From an uncultured Mobiluncus sp. (GTDB lineage Bacteria > Actinomycetota > Actinomycetes > Actinomycetales > Actinomycetaceae), in assembly GCF_947087965.1 (NCBI RefSeq), contig NZ_CAMUES010000001.1, positions 372,001 to 436,000 on the forward strand: a stretch of 64,000 nt of DNA. The letters run 5' to 3'. Both the position numbers and the translations under genes were made by a program. Under the pieces are notes generated by a model. The model had not been told where the DNA came from and made no database searches. It worked only from the letters and a program-made list of their open reading frames with translations. Of the stretch, positions 8,597 to 17,642 are shown in pieces; position 1 is the stretch's first letter, and each line of letters starts with the position of its first letter.

Positions 8597-9622
8597 TTAT
8601 GGCCATAGTTGCACAAAAATTTGGGAAGGGGGAACGCCGAAACGATTTTGCGAAGTCACGTCGCCTTTGGCGGCGCTAATCCAGGGTTGACGCAACGCTG
8701 ACAGGGCCTGGTCTGGTGATTTTTTCGAGGCCGCACCGGTTGGTGAAATGAGCTCGATAATCTTAAGGTGAGCCGCGAAAGCGTCGGCATCAGCCTGATT
8801 GATGAGGCGAATCGCGTCCGGGGTTGTTTTGATCTGGGGAAAATCCAAAGCGTACTGGCCGGCACGCACGTCCTCCACGCCTCCGTCTACCAGCGACTGC
8901 ACGTCCCAAGCCAGGGAATCCGCCCTTTGCAAAGCCCACTGCCGGTCATTCCCGCTGAGGTGAGCCGCCGCCACTTCCATACGGAAACGGGCAAAATCCA
9001 GAGCGGTCTGCTCTTTTATAAGGTTTTGCAGGTTTTTCCGGTCGGCTATTGGTTCAGTGGAACCTTCGGGGTTCGTCCCTGCCGGTGAGTCTACCGGCAT
9101 CGTTGGTTCGGGAAGTTTGCGTCCTGCGATTCCCGCCACGTGCGAGGCGTCCAGCTGCTGGGCGGCGCACAAGGCCGTGAGGAGCTGTGCGTCGTTAGCG
9201 TGGGGGGCGCGTGCCCCCGCCTGGCAGGACGTTGCGGCCGCATCTACCAGGAGCTGTATCAGGTCCTCCACGTTGCCCGGAGCCGGGGAAGGCTGCGGTC
9301 CGGGGTCGGCGCCCTCCGGGGTCCCCTGCGGCCACGGTTGCCAGACCCCGCCCAAGGCCGCTAAACGGGTCGCGGATAGGTCGCGGACCGTCCCAATCGC
9401 TTCGCGGACCCCGGGGGTTAGCGAGGCATCTTCGGCCATCTTTTCACTACCGGCGTTGATAGCCGCTTCCGCGCGAGAGGCGGCGGAAATCCCGGCTTGG
9501 CCGGCATCCAGTTCCGGCAAGGCATCGGGGGGAGTGTCCAGGCGCAGTCCACATCCAGTCAGCGCAAACCCCGCCACAAGCCATAGACTTAGTTTCAGGA
9601 AACGGGACGGGGATAAAAACAT
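8597..9622 (-). CDS. DUF4439-like lipoprotein
   Basis: 341-residue predicted lipoprotein: signal peptide with lipobox ALTGC, lipidated Cys24, then a helical, Ala-rich domain. Two helical blocks are separated by a Pro/Gly-rich segment (PEGADPGPQPSPAPG). Ferritin-like DUF4439 proteins are commonly encoded divergently from rimP in actinobacteria, and the position and helical make-up agree. Sequence similarity to that family was not computed, so the label is an inference. The function is not known. Confidence 0.6.
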   Translation of the reverse strand: MFLSPSRFLKLSLWLVAGFALTGCGLRLDTPPDALPELDAGQAGISAASRAEAAINAGSEKMAEDASLTPGVREAIGTVRDLSATRLAALGGVWQPWPQGTPEGADPGPQPSPAPGNVEDLIQLLVDAAATSCQAGARAPHANDAQLLTALCAAQQLDASHVAGIAGRKLPEPTMPVDSPAGTNPEGSTEPIADRKNLQNLIKEQTALDFARFRMEVAAAHLSGNDRQWALQRADSLAWDVQSLVDGGVEDVRAGQYALDFPQIKTTPDAIRLINQADADAFAAHLKIIELISPTGAASKKSPDQALSALRQPWISAAKGDVTSQNRFGVPPSQIFVQLWP

Positions 9623-9695
9623 AGACCCATTGTTTCATACCCCGCCCCATCCACCCGCTCAGGCAACTCTGAGGGAATGAAAAAAGGGGAGACTA

Positions 9696-10223
9696 TTGCA
9701 GATAAAGACAGAAGCTCAGCCGCATACCTCGGCAGACCCTAGTGTCGCCGCGATTATTCAGGTCATCAGCCCGGTCATAGACGCAGCTGGATTGTATTTG
9801 GAAAAAATTGCCCTCACCGGCCCTAAGCATCAGCGGGTCGTGGCGATTGGTTTGGATTTACCCGATGGGCAAGCCGATTTGGGTAGTGCGCAGCTGGAGG
9901 AAGCGAGCCGCGCCATCGGTGCCGCTTTGGACGCAAACGATCCGGTGCCAGGTGCCTATACCCTTGAGATTTCCACGCTTGGCGCCGAACACGCGCTGAC
10001 GAATCTGCGGCTGGCGCGCCGGGCTCTCGGTAAGGATGTAGAAGTGCGTATCGGCGGGCAGGTCCGCACCGGTATTTTGACCGATGTTACGCAAACCGGG
10101 CTGAGTGTAAATGACGATGGAGACGTTACGGTTTATCCCTTTGAGGACATAGAATCGGTACGTACCGTTATTTTGTTTGGGAAGCCTCGGGGGTCCCAAC
10201 GCAACGGGCGAAAAAATAAATAG
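9696..10223 (+). CDS. rimP: Ribosome maturation factor RimP
   Basis: Cytoplasmic 30S maturation factor, 175 residues. The N-terminal domain (VISPVIDAAGLYLEKI) and the C-terminal SH3-like domain (LGKDVEVRIGG...GILTDVTQTGLSV) are recognisable. The family motif usually read as LEVSSPG is present as LEISTLGAEHAL, a somewhat divergent form. Start TTG 9696 follows GGGGAG with a 4-5 nt gap. The gene is followed 23 bp later by nusA, the standard rimP-nusA order. Confidence 0.92.
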   Translation: MQIKTEAQPHTSADPSVAAIIQVISPVIDAAGLYLEKIALTGPKHQRVVAIGLDLPDGQADLGSAQLEEASRAIGAALDANDPVPGAYTLEISTLGAEHALTNLRLARRALGKDVEVRIGGQVRTGILTDVTQTGLSVNDDGDVTVYPFEDIESVRTVILFGKPRGSQRNGRKNK

Positions 10224-10246
10224 CGACAAATCAATACGGAGGAATC

Positions 10247-11233
10247 ATGCAAATTGACATGTCTGCATTGCGCCTGGTGGAAGCCGAAAAGGGCATGGAT
10301 ATGAACTCGCTTATCGACACGGTCGAGCAAGCGCTTTTGAAGGCATACCGCAATCAGCCGGGTGCTGAGAAAGATCATTCACGGGTTGAGGTTGATCGCA
10401 AGACCGGTGAGGTGCGAGTTTTGGTGAAGGAGCTGGACGAGGATGGCAACGAGCTGGGCGAGTCCGAGATTACTCCTGAAGATTTTGGACGTACCGCCGC
10501 GGCCACGGTGAAATCCGTGATTATTCAACGTTTCCAGGAAGAAGAAGACAAAGCTGTTCTGGGCGATTTCAAGGATCGCGTCGGTCAAGTCGTTTCCGGT
10601 GTGGTGACCTCCGGGCGCGACCCGAAGCTGGTTACCGTGAATCTGGGAGATGTGGATGGCATTATTCCGCCGGCCGAACAGGTTCCCGGCGAAAAATACC
10701 AGAACGGAGTGCGGCTGAGCGTATACGTTTTGGCGGCGTCGCGGGGCTTGAAAGGGCCGCACATCGAACTGTCTCGAACCCATCCCGGCTTGGTGCAGGG
10801 CCTGTTTAAACGCGAAGTGCCCGAAATCGACAAGGAAGAAGTCGTCATCGAATCCGTGGCTCGCGAGCCGGGACACCGCACCAAGATTGCCGTGCGGGCG
10901 ACCGAAAAAGGTCTCAACGCCAAGGGGGCGTGCATCGGCCCGAACGGTTCGCGCGTCCGGGCGGTTATGAACGAGCTCAACGGAGAAAAAATCGACATCG
11001 TGGATTGGGCCGAAGATCCTACGGTTTATGTGGCCAATGCTTTGAGCCCGGCCAAAGTCATTTCGGTACGGGTCATCGATGAGGCCAAGCGGCTGGCGCG
11101 AGTGGTAGTCCCGGACTTTCAACAGTCCCTGGCTATCGGCAAAGAAGGCCAAAATGCCCGCCTGGCTTCGCGCCTGACAGGTTGGGGGATTGACATCCAT
11201 TCCGACACCGAAAATGGTGGCGCACCGGCCTAA
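10247..11233 (+). CDS. nusA: Transcription termination/antitermination protein NusA
   Basis: 328-residue short NusA typical of actinobacteria. Order of domains: RNA-polymerase-binding N-terminal domain ([20 protein letters not shown], split), S1 domain ([21 protein letters not shown]), KH1 ([23 protein letters not shown], split at GACIGPNG) and KH2 ([18 protein letters not shown]). It lacks the C-terminal acidic repeats of proteobacterial NusA. ATG 10247 has GGAGG upstream. Two hairpins follow the stop, and the ylxR gene that normally comes next is absent. Confidence 0.96.
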   Translation: MQIDMSALRLVEAEKGMDMNSLIDTVEQALLKAYRNQPGAEKDHSRVEVDRKTGEVRVLVKELDEDGNELGESEITPEDFGRTAAATVKSVIIQRFQEEEDKAVLGDFKDRVGQVVSGVVTSGRDPKLVTVNLGDVDGIIPPAEQVPGEKYQNGVRLSVYVLAASRGLKGPHIELSRTHPGLVQGLFKREVPEIDKEEVVIESVAREPGHRTKIAVRATEKGLNAKGACIGPNGSRVRAVMNELNGEKIDIVDWAEDPTVYVANALSPAKVISVRVIDEAKRLARVVVPDFQQSLAIGKEGQNARLASRLTGWGIDIHSDTENGGAPA

Positions 11234-11239
11234 ATTTTC

Positions 11240-11300
11240 AACCCCGCGAGGGGTTTCGCATTCAGTCCTCCGAGGTTCTTCCCGGAGGGCTGAATTTTCT
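11240..11300 (+). terminator. Tandem hairpins ending the rimP-nusA unit
   Basis: First hairpin 11240-11255: AACCCC and GGGGTT closed by a GCGA tetraloop. Second hairpin 11260-11295: a 13-bp stem (ATTCAGTCCTCCG with CGGAGGGCTGAAT, one G-T wobble) followed by TTTTCTGT. The second is a convincing intrinsic terminator. Confidence 0.8.
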
Positions 11301-11403
11301 GTGCCCAAGGGTCGCGCCGGTGTTTCCGGGGGAGGCGCGGCAACGTTGGGGACCGCCCTTGTGAAGGCATATAAGCAGTTGAGAGCCTTTAAAACCGCCA
11401 AAA

Positions 11404-11433
11404 TGGACATGGTTGTTACCAAAACGTTATAAT
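11404..11433 (+). promoter_or_regulatory. Strong sigma-A promoter of the CWB2/transglycosylase gene
   Basis: TGGACA (11404-11409), an 18-bp spacer and a perfect TATAAT (11428-11433). Transcription should start near 11440. This separates the surface-protein gene from nusA and excludes a protein start upstream of about 11440. Confidence 0.75.
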
Positions 11434-11470
11434 CAATCGTCGCGGCGTGGGGTCGCGAAACGTTCAATAA

Positions 11471-11500
11471 ATGAGGAGGGCATTTGGCTGGGTCAAATGA
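11471..11500 (+). other. Possible upstream mini-ORF (9 codons) in the leader
   Basis: ATG 11471 opens a 9-residue frame (MRRAFGWVK) whose TGA overlaps the proposed ATG of the main gene as ATGA. Its own first codons form the GAGGAGGG sequence. It lies inside the predicted transcript from the promoter at 11404-11433. It could couple or restrain translation; there is no direct evidence of translation. Confidence 0.3.
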
Positions 11501-12756
11501 GCCGGTCGAATAGGTCAATCATGAATATTTCTAAACTGATGGCAAGTTCATTTGCAATTGCTGGAATCGGAGTAGCGGGGGTTGCCCCGATTGCCAATGC
11601 GGAAGATGGGGGTTCCGCAGTCATTACAAATCAAACTGTCAGTGCCAACGTTCGTTTGGCTGGTGTCGACCGTTATGAGACATCAAAAGCGGTGTCTGAA
11701 GCAACTGATATGAGTTCAGTGTTGGTCAGCGATAAGTCGCCTGATGGCCTCATTGGTTCGCTGCAGGCAGCCAACGATGACAAATCCGCCGTCATGAGCC
11801 CGGATGCTCCCTCCTTGGGAGGAACTAACCGTTACGAGTCGGCCGCGAAAGTCGCTTTGGAAGGCGAAGCGGATGCTCCCGTGGTTATCGCCAACGGCAA
11901 CTCGGAGGTAGACATTCTGGCCGCCACGTCCTACGCCGCCAATCTGGAAGCGAACCTCTTGTTGGCGGAGCCGGATCAGCTAGGCAAATACGGCTCTCAA
12001 GCTATTGCTGAGTTGAATCCTCAAAGCATCACAATCATTGGTGGCACCGCGGTCGTGAGTGAGGAAACTAAAGCTCAGATTGAAGAACTGACCGGGAAAA
12101 AGGTTTCTCGGATTGCCGGAGCTGACCGTTACACCACCGCTCTGGCCGCCGCGCAAGCTATCGGCTCACAAAACTATCTGTTGGTCAATGGCAAGAACCC
12201 GGTCGATGCCCTGACCTTGGCTCCTTTGGCAAAGAAAAATAATGCTTCGGTAGTGTTGGTCCAGACTTCCTGTGCGCCCCAAGCGGTGCTGGGAGACCTG
12301 GGTGGAAAACATCTCACCGCTATCGGTGGCACCAGCGCTATTGCCGACAATTTCGCGGCGAAAACCTGTGAGCAGCAGGCGGCCGAGACAGCTGCAAAGG
12401 CCGCAGCTGAGAAGGCAGCCCAGGAAGCCGCGGCGCGGGCGGCTAATCCGTGGGGAGCCGGCACTGCGCAGGGCATCGCTTACGACATGCTGGGTCAGTT
12501 CGGTTGGGGACCGGATCAGATGCAACCCCTGTTCAAGCTGTGGGCCCGCGAATCTGGATGGCGTACGAATGCCGGACGCCCCGGTGGTCCCTACGGGATT
12601 CCACAGGCTAATCCCGGCCGCAAAATGGCTTCTGCCGGTGCAGACTGGGCGACGAACCCGGCCACTCAAATCCGCTGGGGATTGAGCTACATCAAGGGCC
12701 GCTACGGCAGTCCGGCGGCCGCCTGGGCGAATTTCTGTGCCCGTGGCTGGTATTGA
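11497..12756 (+). CDS. Secreted CWB2-repeat protein with C-terminal lytic-transglycosylase-like domain
   Basis: 419-residue surface protein. The signal peptide ends at ANA/ED. Three cell-wall-binding-repeat-2 units follow, marked by RLAGVDRYETS, LGGTNRYESA and RIAGADRYTTA, then an Ala/Lys/Glu-rich helical linker. The C-terminal domain of about 100 residues contains LWARESGW and GPYGIPQANPG, typical of the aggregation-promoting-factor/SLT-like transglycosylase fold; Glu in ARESGW is the likely catalytic acid. It probably binds and cleaves peptidoglycan outside the cell. The start is uncertain: ATG 11497 or ATG 11521 both leave a full signal peptide, and the only strong Shine-Dalgarno (GAGGAGGG, 11473-11480) lies too far upstream of both. 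Confidence 0.88.
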   Translation: MSRSNRSIMNISKLMASSFAIAGIGVAGVAPIANAEDGGSAVITNQTVSANVRLAGVDRYETSKAVSEATDMSSVLVSDKSPDGLIGSLQAANDDKSAVMSPDAPSLGGTNRYESAAKVALEGEADAPVVIANGNSEVDILAATSYAANLEANLLLAEPDQLGKYGSQAIAELNPQSITIIGGTAVVSEETKAQIEELTGKKVSRIAGADRYTTALAAAQAIGSQNYLLVNGKNPVDALTLAPLAKKNNASVVLVQTSCAPQAVLGDLGGKHLTAIGGTSAIADNFAAKTCEQQAAETAAKAAAEKAAQEAAARAANPWGAGTAQGIAYDMLGQFGWGPDQMQPLFKLWARESGWRTNAGRPGGPYGIPQANPGRKMASAGADWATNPATQIRWGLSYIKGRYGSPAAAWANFCARGWY

Positions 12757-12780
12757 TTTTGGGGACCTGCCAATAACTTA

Positions 12781-12820
12781 GGGGTGGAGCCGTCACGGAC
12801 GGTTCCACCCCAATGTTTTG
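12781..12820 (+). terminator. Intrinsic terminator after the CWB2/transglycosylase gene
   Basis: 13-bp stem from 12781 to 12811 (GGGGTGGAGCCGT with ACGGTTCCACCCC, one wobble pair) with loop CACGG, followed by AATGTTTTGG. The stem is strong and the U-tract modest. Confidence 0.75.
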
Positions 12821-13106
12821 GCTGATGGTTTGCCCGGCCGGAGACCCCGATTCAAATGCATAGAGAAAAGTCGGGTATAATCAAAGGCGGTGCTTCTCGC
12901 GGCTCCAACAGCCGCGTTCTAGCACATGAACTTATTAGCTGAGGATACTTTGCGGCTGGTGGATCTCATTAATCCCGCGGCACTGTGTTCGCAATGACCT
13001 AGGAGCGGGTTGGAAGATGTTGGGCACCCGATGAGTACCCGATGAGTACCAACGATTAATCCATTCTCACCCTTCGCCGGGTGGGGTGGCGAAGGACAGG
13101 AGAAAA
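12821..13106 (+). promoter_or_regulatory. infB promoter and structured 5' leader
   Basis: This 286-bp gene-free stretch holds a perfect TATAAT (12876-12881) without a clear -35. Just after the expected start point is a hairpin CGCGGCT/AGCCGCG (12898-12916). Further on are an 11-bp tandem repeat CCCGATGAGTA (13027-13037 and 13038-13048) and a perfect 8-bp hairpin CCTTCGCC (13071-13078) / GGCGAAGG (13088-13095), which abuts the AGGAGA ribosome-binding site. The leader is long and structured, so regulation of infB at RNA level is possible. Confidence 0.5.
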
Positions 13107-15887
13107 GTGGCACGAATGCGCGTGCACGAGCTTGCGAAAGAGCTCGGTATTGAATCCAAAGAAATGCTGGCGTATCTGAAAGATGCCGGCGAGTTCGTAA
13201 AGTCTGCATCCTCCGTGGTGGAAAGCCCGGTTGTGAAGCGGATGATGGAACGCTTTGAAGAGGAAAAGCTGGGCAAGTTTAGCCCGGAAGCCGCCAAGAA
13301 AGCCGAAAAAGCGGCTGCGAAAGCGAAGAAGCCGGCTGCCAAGACAACCGCGAAAAGTCAAAAGTCGGCCGCGGAGACTGTTGCAGCGGAATCTACACCG
13401 CCAGACAGCGCCGCGGAGTCGCCGACCCCGGAGACTGCGCCCGCACCGGACACTTCGGACGCAGAGACTCCCGCACCGGCGGATTCCACTCCTGCTGCTC
13501 CTCAGCCAAAATCAGAGAAATCAGCACCGAGTCCCAGCCCTGCCAAGCCGCAGGCGAAACCCAGTGCTCACCCCGATATTCCCAAACCCGGAGCCTCAAT
13601 TCCTAAGCCGGGTGCGCGTCCGGGCAACAATCCGTTCGCTTCCGCTCAGGGAATGCCGCGTCCCGGCGGCACCAGTGGAATCAAAGCGAAGCCGGGTCCG
13701 CGCCGGGGACGACTGGGCAACAACCCGTTCGCTTCCGCCCAAGGCATGAGCCAGGGGATTCCCCGTCCGGGGCAGGGCGGCGGTTCGCGTCCCAAGCCAG
13801 GAGACCGCTTGGGCTCGCCCCGCGGTGACTCCGGTTCCGCAGGACGCGGTGGACGGGGCAGTCGTGGTTCTCGCACGAGCCCTGATGCGTTGGCAGCCGG
13901 CGGCTTTGGCGGCGCTCCCGCATTCGGCGGTCCGCCTTCGCCGCCTCGCGGTCGCGGCGGGCGCGGCTTTACCCAGGGTGCTTTCGGTCACGGCAAATCC
14001 CGGAAAGGCAAGAGCCGCCGGGCTAAGCGTCAGGAAATCGAGGAGCAAAATGCGCCCGTGATTGGCGGGGTCACCGTTCCGAAAGGCAATGGCCAAGAGA
14101 TTCGGATTCGTTCCGGAGCATCTGTCGCCGATTTCGCAGAAAAGATTAACGTCAATCCTGCCGCGTTGGTGACCGTGCTGTTCCACATGGGTGAGATGGC
14201 CACAGCTAATCAGTCCCTAGACGAGGACACTTTCAAGCTGCTGGGGGCAGAACTCGGTTACGAAATTACGGTGGTTTCACCGGAGGACGAGGACCGCGAG
14301 CTGCTGGAATCCTTCGATATTGATTTGGAAGCCGAAGAACTCGATGACATCGAGGCTATGGAACCCCGACCTCCGGTCGTGACGGTGATGGGCCACGTCG
14401 ATCATGGTAAAACCAAGTTGCTGGACGCTATCCGTAATACTGACGTCATTGATACCGAGTATGGCGGAATTACCCAGCACATCGGCGCCTATATGGTCAC
14501 GCTGAAAAAGGCTGATAAAGGCCGCAAACTTACCTTCATCGATACGCCGGGTCACGAAGCCTTCACCGCTATGCGTGCCCGTGGCGCCCAGGTCACCGAC
14601 ATTGCGATTATCGTGGTCGCCGCTGATGATGGGGTGATGCCCCAGACCGTGGAGGCCATCAACCATGCCAAGGCCGCAAACGTGCCGATTGTGGTGGCAG
14701 TCAACAAGATTGATAAACCTACCGCGAATCCGGACAAGGTCAAAGCCCAGATGTCCGAATACGGCGTGCTACCCGAAGAATACGGCGGCGACACCATGTT
14801 TGTGCCGATTTCGGCTAAACAGCGGATGGGTATTGAGGATTTGTTGGATGCAGTGTTGCTGACAGCTGACGCGGTGCTGGATCTGCAGGCCAATCCACAC
14901 GCTCCCGCCCGCGGCGTTGCCATTGAAGCGAACCTGGACAAGGGACGCGGCACGGTCGCTACCGTGCTGGTACAGCGCGGTACTCTGCGTGTCGGCGACG
15001 CTATCGTGGCGGGAACTGCCTACGGCAGGGTACGCGCCATGTTCAACGAGCGTGGCCAAAACGTGGAGGAGGCCACCCCCTCCACTCCGGTGCAGGTGCT
15101 GGGTCTGACCTCGGTGCCGCGAGCCGGCGATAACTTCCTGGTCGCCGAAGACGACCGGACGGCCCGCCAGATTGCAGACAAACGTGCGGCTGCGGAACGC
15201 GCTGCGTTGCTGGCCAAGCGCCGCAAGCGCGTCACCCTGGAATCCTTCGATGAAGCCCTGAAGGCCGGCAAGGTCGACATGATGAACCTGATTATCAAGG
15301 GCGACGTGTCCGGCTCGGTCGAAGCTCTGGAGGACTCCCTGCTCAAGATTGACGTGGGCGAGGAAGTTGGTCTGCGCATCATCCACCGCGGTGTCGGCGC
15401 GATTACCCAAAACGATGTCAACTTGGCGACCGTGGACAACGCCATCATTATCGGTTTCAACGTCCGTCCTGCCGAACGTGTGGCGGAACTGGCCGATAGT
15501 GAAGGCGTGGAGATGAAGTTCTATTCCGTCATCTACCAGGTCATTGAGGACGTTGAGAACTCCTTGAAGGGTATGCTAAAGCCGATTTATGAGGAACACG
15601 AACTCGGTTCCGCCGAGATTCGCCAGGTCTTTAAGTCCTCCAAGTTCGGCAACATCGCGGGCTGCTTGATTAAGTCGGGCACCATCAAGCGCGGCTCTAA
15701 GGCTCGTTTGGTTCGCGATGGTGTGGTCGTCAACGGAGAACTGGAGATTCATTCCTTGCGCCGCGAAAAGGACGATGTCACCGAGGTTCGCGAAGGTTTC
15801 GAATGCGGTATCGGTCTGGAGTTCAAGGACATCCAGGTGGGCGACCGCATCGAAACTTGGGAAATGCGCGAGATTCCGCGCGATTAA
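13107..15887 (+). CDS. infB: Translation initiation factor IF-2
   Basis: GTPase that places initiator tRNA on the 30S subunit. The start is GTG 13107 ([15 protein letters not shown]), with ACAGGAGA just upstream; the frame continues further 5' but without a suitable start. The 926-residue product has an IF2_N domain at both ends of a long Ala/Pro/Gly-rich disordered region. That region includes an internal duplication of [10 protein letters not shown] followed by a PRPG motif. The G domain follows ([20 protein letters not shown]), then domains II, III and IV ending in the usual [16 protein letters not shown] region. It is followed by rbfA. Confidence 0.97.
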   Translation: MARMRVHELAKELGIESKEMLAYLKDAGEFVKSASSVVESPVVKRMMERFEEEKLGKFSPEAAKKAEKAAAKAKKPAAKTTAKSQKSAAETVAAESTPPDSAAESPTPETAPAPDTSDAETPAPADSTPAAPQPKSEKSAPSPSPAKPQAKPSAHPDIPKPGASIPKPGARPGNNPFASAQGMPRPGGTSGIKAKPGPRRGRLGNNPFASAQGMSQGIPRPGQGGGSRPKPGDRLGSPRGDSGSAGRGGRGSRGSRTSPDALAAGGFGGAPAFGGPPSPPRGRGGRGFTQGAFGHGKSRKGKSRRAKRQEIEEQNAPVIGGVTVPKGNGQEIRIRSGASVADFAEKINVNPAALVTVLFHMGEMATANQSLDEDTFKLLGAELGYEITVVSPEDEDRELLESFDIDLEAEELDDIEAMEPRPPVVTVMGHVDHGKTKLLDAIRNTDVIDTEYGGITQHIGAYMVTLKKADKGRKLTFIDTPGHEAFTAMRARGAQVTDIAIIVVAADDGVMPQTVEAINHAKAANVPIVVAVNKIDKPTANPDKVKAQMSEYGVLPEEYGGDTMFVPISAKQRMGIEDLLDAVLLTADAVLDLQANPHAPARGVAIEANLDKGRGTVATVLVQRGTLRVGDAIVAGTAYGRVRAMFNERGQNVEEATPSTPVQVLGLTSVPRAGDNFLVAEDDRTARQIADKRAAAERAALLAKRRKRVTLESFDEALKAGKVDMMNLIIKGDVSGSVEALEDSLLKIDVGEEVGLRIIHRGVGAITQNDVNLATVDNAIIIGFNVRPAERVAELADSEGVEMKFYSVIYQVIEDVENSLKGMLKPIYEEHELGSAEIRQVFKSSKFGNIAGCLIKSGTIKRGSKARLVRDGVVVNGELEIHSLRREKDDVTEVREGFECGIGLEFKDIQVGDRIETWEMREIPRD

Positions 15888-15983
15888 TATCCCTAACCAA
15901 CCCGGGGTCCCTGGCCGGCCTGCGGCGGTTTACCGCCAGGCGTGGCCGGGGCGCCGGGACAACACACGAAGAAGGGAGAAACT

Positions 15984-16421
15984 ATGGATGACACCCGGCG
16001 GGAAAAAGTCGCCGCGAACATTTTGACCACGGTGGCCAGCATGCTGGCTGGCAAGATTAAAGACCCCAGATTAGGTTTCGTCACCATTACTTCGGTCGAG
16101 GTCACGGGGGATTTGCAGCATGCCAAAGTTTATTACACGGCCTATGGTAGCGACACGGAGCGAACCGCTTCCGGCGCGGCTTTGGAGTCCGCCAAAGGAC
16201 TGATTCGCTCCCACGTGGGCAAAAATTTGGGCACACGACTGACTCCGACCTTGGAATTCGTGGCCGATCCGGTGCCCCAGCAAGCTGCGGCTTTGGAATC
16301 GGCGCTGGCAGAGGCCCGCGCGGCCGATGCCGAGCTGGCCGCCCGCAAAGGCACCCAGTATGCCGGGGAAGCCAATCCCTACAAAACTCCCCGTGAGTCC
16401 GAAGATGGCCAGGAATCCTAA
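15984..16421 (+). CDS. rbfA: Ribosome-binding factor A
   Basis: 145-residue KH-type 30S maturation factor (REKVAANILTTVASML, DPRLGFVTITSVEVTGDLQHAKVYYT, here cited in parts). It acts on the 5' helix of 16S rRNA during cold-sensitive maturation. I choose ATG 15984 because GAAGGGAG precedes it; an open frame continues upstream but without support. It lies 96 bp after infB in the same direction and belongs to the same cluster. The acidic/Ala-rich C-terminal tail is not conserved. Confidence 0.93.
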   Translation: MDDTRREKVAANILTTVASMLAGKIKDPRLGFVTITSVEVTGDLQHAKVYYTAYGSDTERTASGAALESAKGLIRSHVGKNLGTRLTPTLEFVADPVPQQAAALESALAEARAADAELAARKGTQYAGEANPYKTPRESEDGQES

Positions 16422-16528
16422 CGCCGCCGGTCTGACGCCTGATTGCGAGTGGACCCTCATCGGGGGCGTTCCGGGGGTTATCGACGGGGCGGGGTGGTTG
16501 GTTCACAAGGTTCCCCGGGCGGGTTGCA

Positions 16529-17611
16529 ATGTTTGACGCGCCGGACTTCTTGCCCGACTGTCCCGAGGATTTGCCTCGGGGTGAAACCTGTCCGCCCGGA
16601 CTGGTCATTGTGGATAAGCCGCGGGGGTTGAGTTCCAACGCGGTGGCCTCACGGATTCGCCGGTTGGCAGGACAAAAGAAAGTCGGTTATGCCGGCACTC
16701 TAGATCCGCTGGCCACGGGAATCCTCATTTGCGCTATCGGCAAAGCCACGCGCCTCTTGCAATACTTGACAGCTCATGACAAGGTCTATACCGCCCGGGT
16801 GCGGTTTGGTATCTCTACGGATACTGACGATGCCCTGGGCCAGGTCACGGCCTGTTTAGGCGCTGTGTTGACCCCGGAGGACATCGCGGCGGCTCTGGTG
16901 CCGTGGCGGGGTCCGGTTAACCAAATCCCCGCCAAGTTTTCCGCCATTAAGATTGGCGGCAAACGTGCCTACGACCTGGCACGTGCCGGGAAAAACGTGG
17001 AAATCCAGCCTCGTCCGGTGACCATTCACCGGCTCGAGCTGAGAGGCGCTCCCGTCATCGAAACGGTAGCGGGAGACAACTCGAACCCTCCGGTGAGAGT
17101 TACCGATGCGGAACTTTTGGTGGAGTGTTCGGCGGGAACCTACGTGCGCGCCCTGGCTCGAGACCTCGGAGCAGACCTGGGGGTGGGGGCGCATTTGACG
17201 GCGTTACGACGCATTTCGGTCGGGTCATACGGGCTGGAACAGGCGCGAAGCCTGTCCGAGCTGGGGGCCGAAGTCGAGAGTCTCGGGATGCTGCGTCCGT
17301 TAGGGCTTGACGCGGCGATTTTGGGAATCTTTCCCGAATTGCCCGGTGACGAAACCCAGGTGCGGGCGCTGTCTTTCGGACAAGCCCTACAACTGGCCGG
17401 TTCGACCCGCGAGGCCACCGCCCTTCTGCAGGCGGCAAATTCGAACCCAACTGCGTCCGCAGGTTCGCTGCTGGCCGTCACCGAAGCGACGACCGACTCA
17501 GACGCGGGTGAAAAACGTGTCATCGCGCTGGCCCAGCTGGAAAATGAGCGGCTGAAACCGATTTGGGTGTTGAGACCTGCAAAATCTGGAACGTCTGGGA
17601 CATACACTTAA
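16529..17611 (+). CDS. truB: tRNA pseudouridine(55) synthase TruB
   Basis: Makes pseudouridine 55 in the T-loop of tRNAs. Visible motifs are LVIVDKPRGLSSNAV and GYAGTLDPLATGIL, where Asp59 is the catalytic residue, then KFSAIKIGGKRAYDLAR and the C-terminal PUA-like domain, to a total of 360 residues. Start ATG 16529 lacks a good ribosome-binding site, and the 107 bp from rbfA contain no gene. In many actinobacteria a DHH phosphoesterase gene stands between rbfA and truB; it is absent here. The CWB2 protease gene follows after only 31 bp. Confidence 0.94.
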   Translation: MFDAPDFLPDCPEDLPRGETCPPGLVIVDKPRGLSSNAVASRIRRLAGQKKVGYAGTLDPLATGILICAIGKATRLLQYLTAHDKVYTARVRFGISTDTDDALGQVTACLGAVLTPEDIAAALVPWRGPVNQIPAKFSAIKIGGKRAYDLARAGKNVEIQPRPVTIHRLELRGAPVIETVAGDNSNPPVRVTDAELLVECSAGTYVRALARDLGADLGVGAHLTALRRISVGSYGLEQARSLSELGAEVESLGMLRPLGLDAAILGIFPELPGDETQVRALSFGQALQLAGSTREATALLQAANSNPTASAGSLLAVTEATTDSDAGEKRVIALAQLENERLKPIWVLRPAKSGTSGTYT

Positions 17612-17642
17612 TGTAGGTCGGGTTTAGGAACACAGGAGAATC

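Noticed and set aside
11234..11496. ylxR hidden between nusA and the CWB2 gene
   Set aside because: All frames were read; none shows the usual Arg-x-Cys-x-x-Cys YlxR start, and the stretch is terminator plus promoter.
10379..11518. Reverse frame of 379 codons opposite nusA
   Set aside because: Overlaps nusA entirely plus a terminator and promoter; not a gene.
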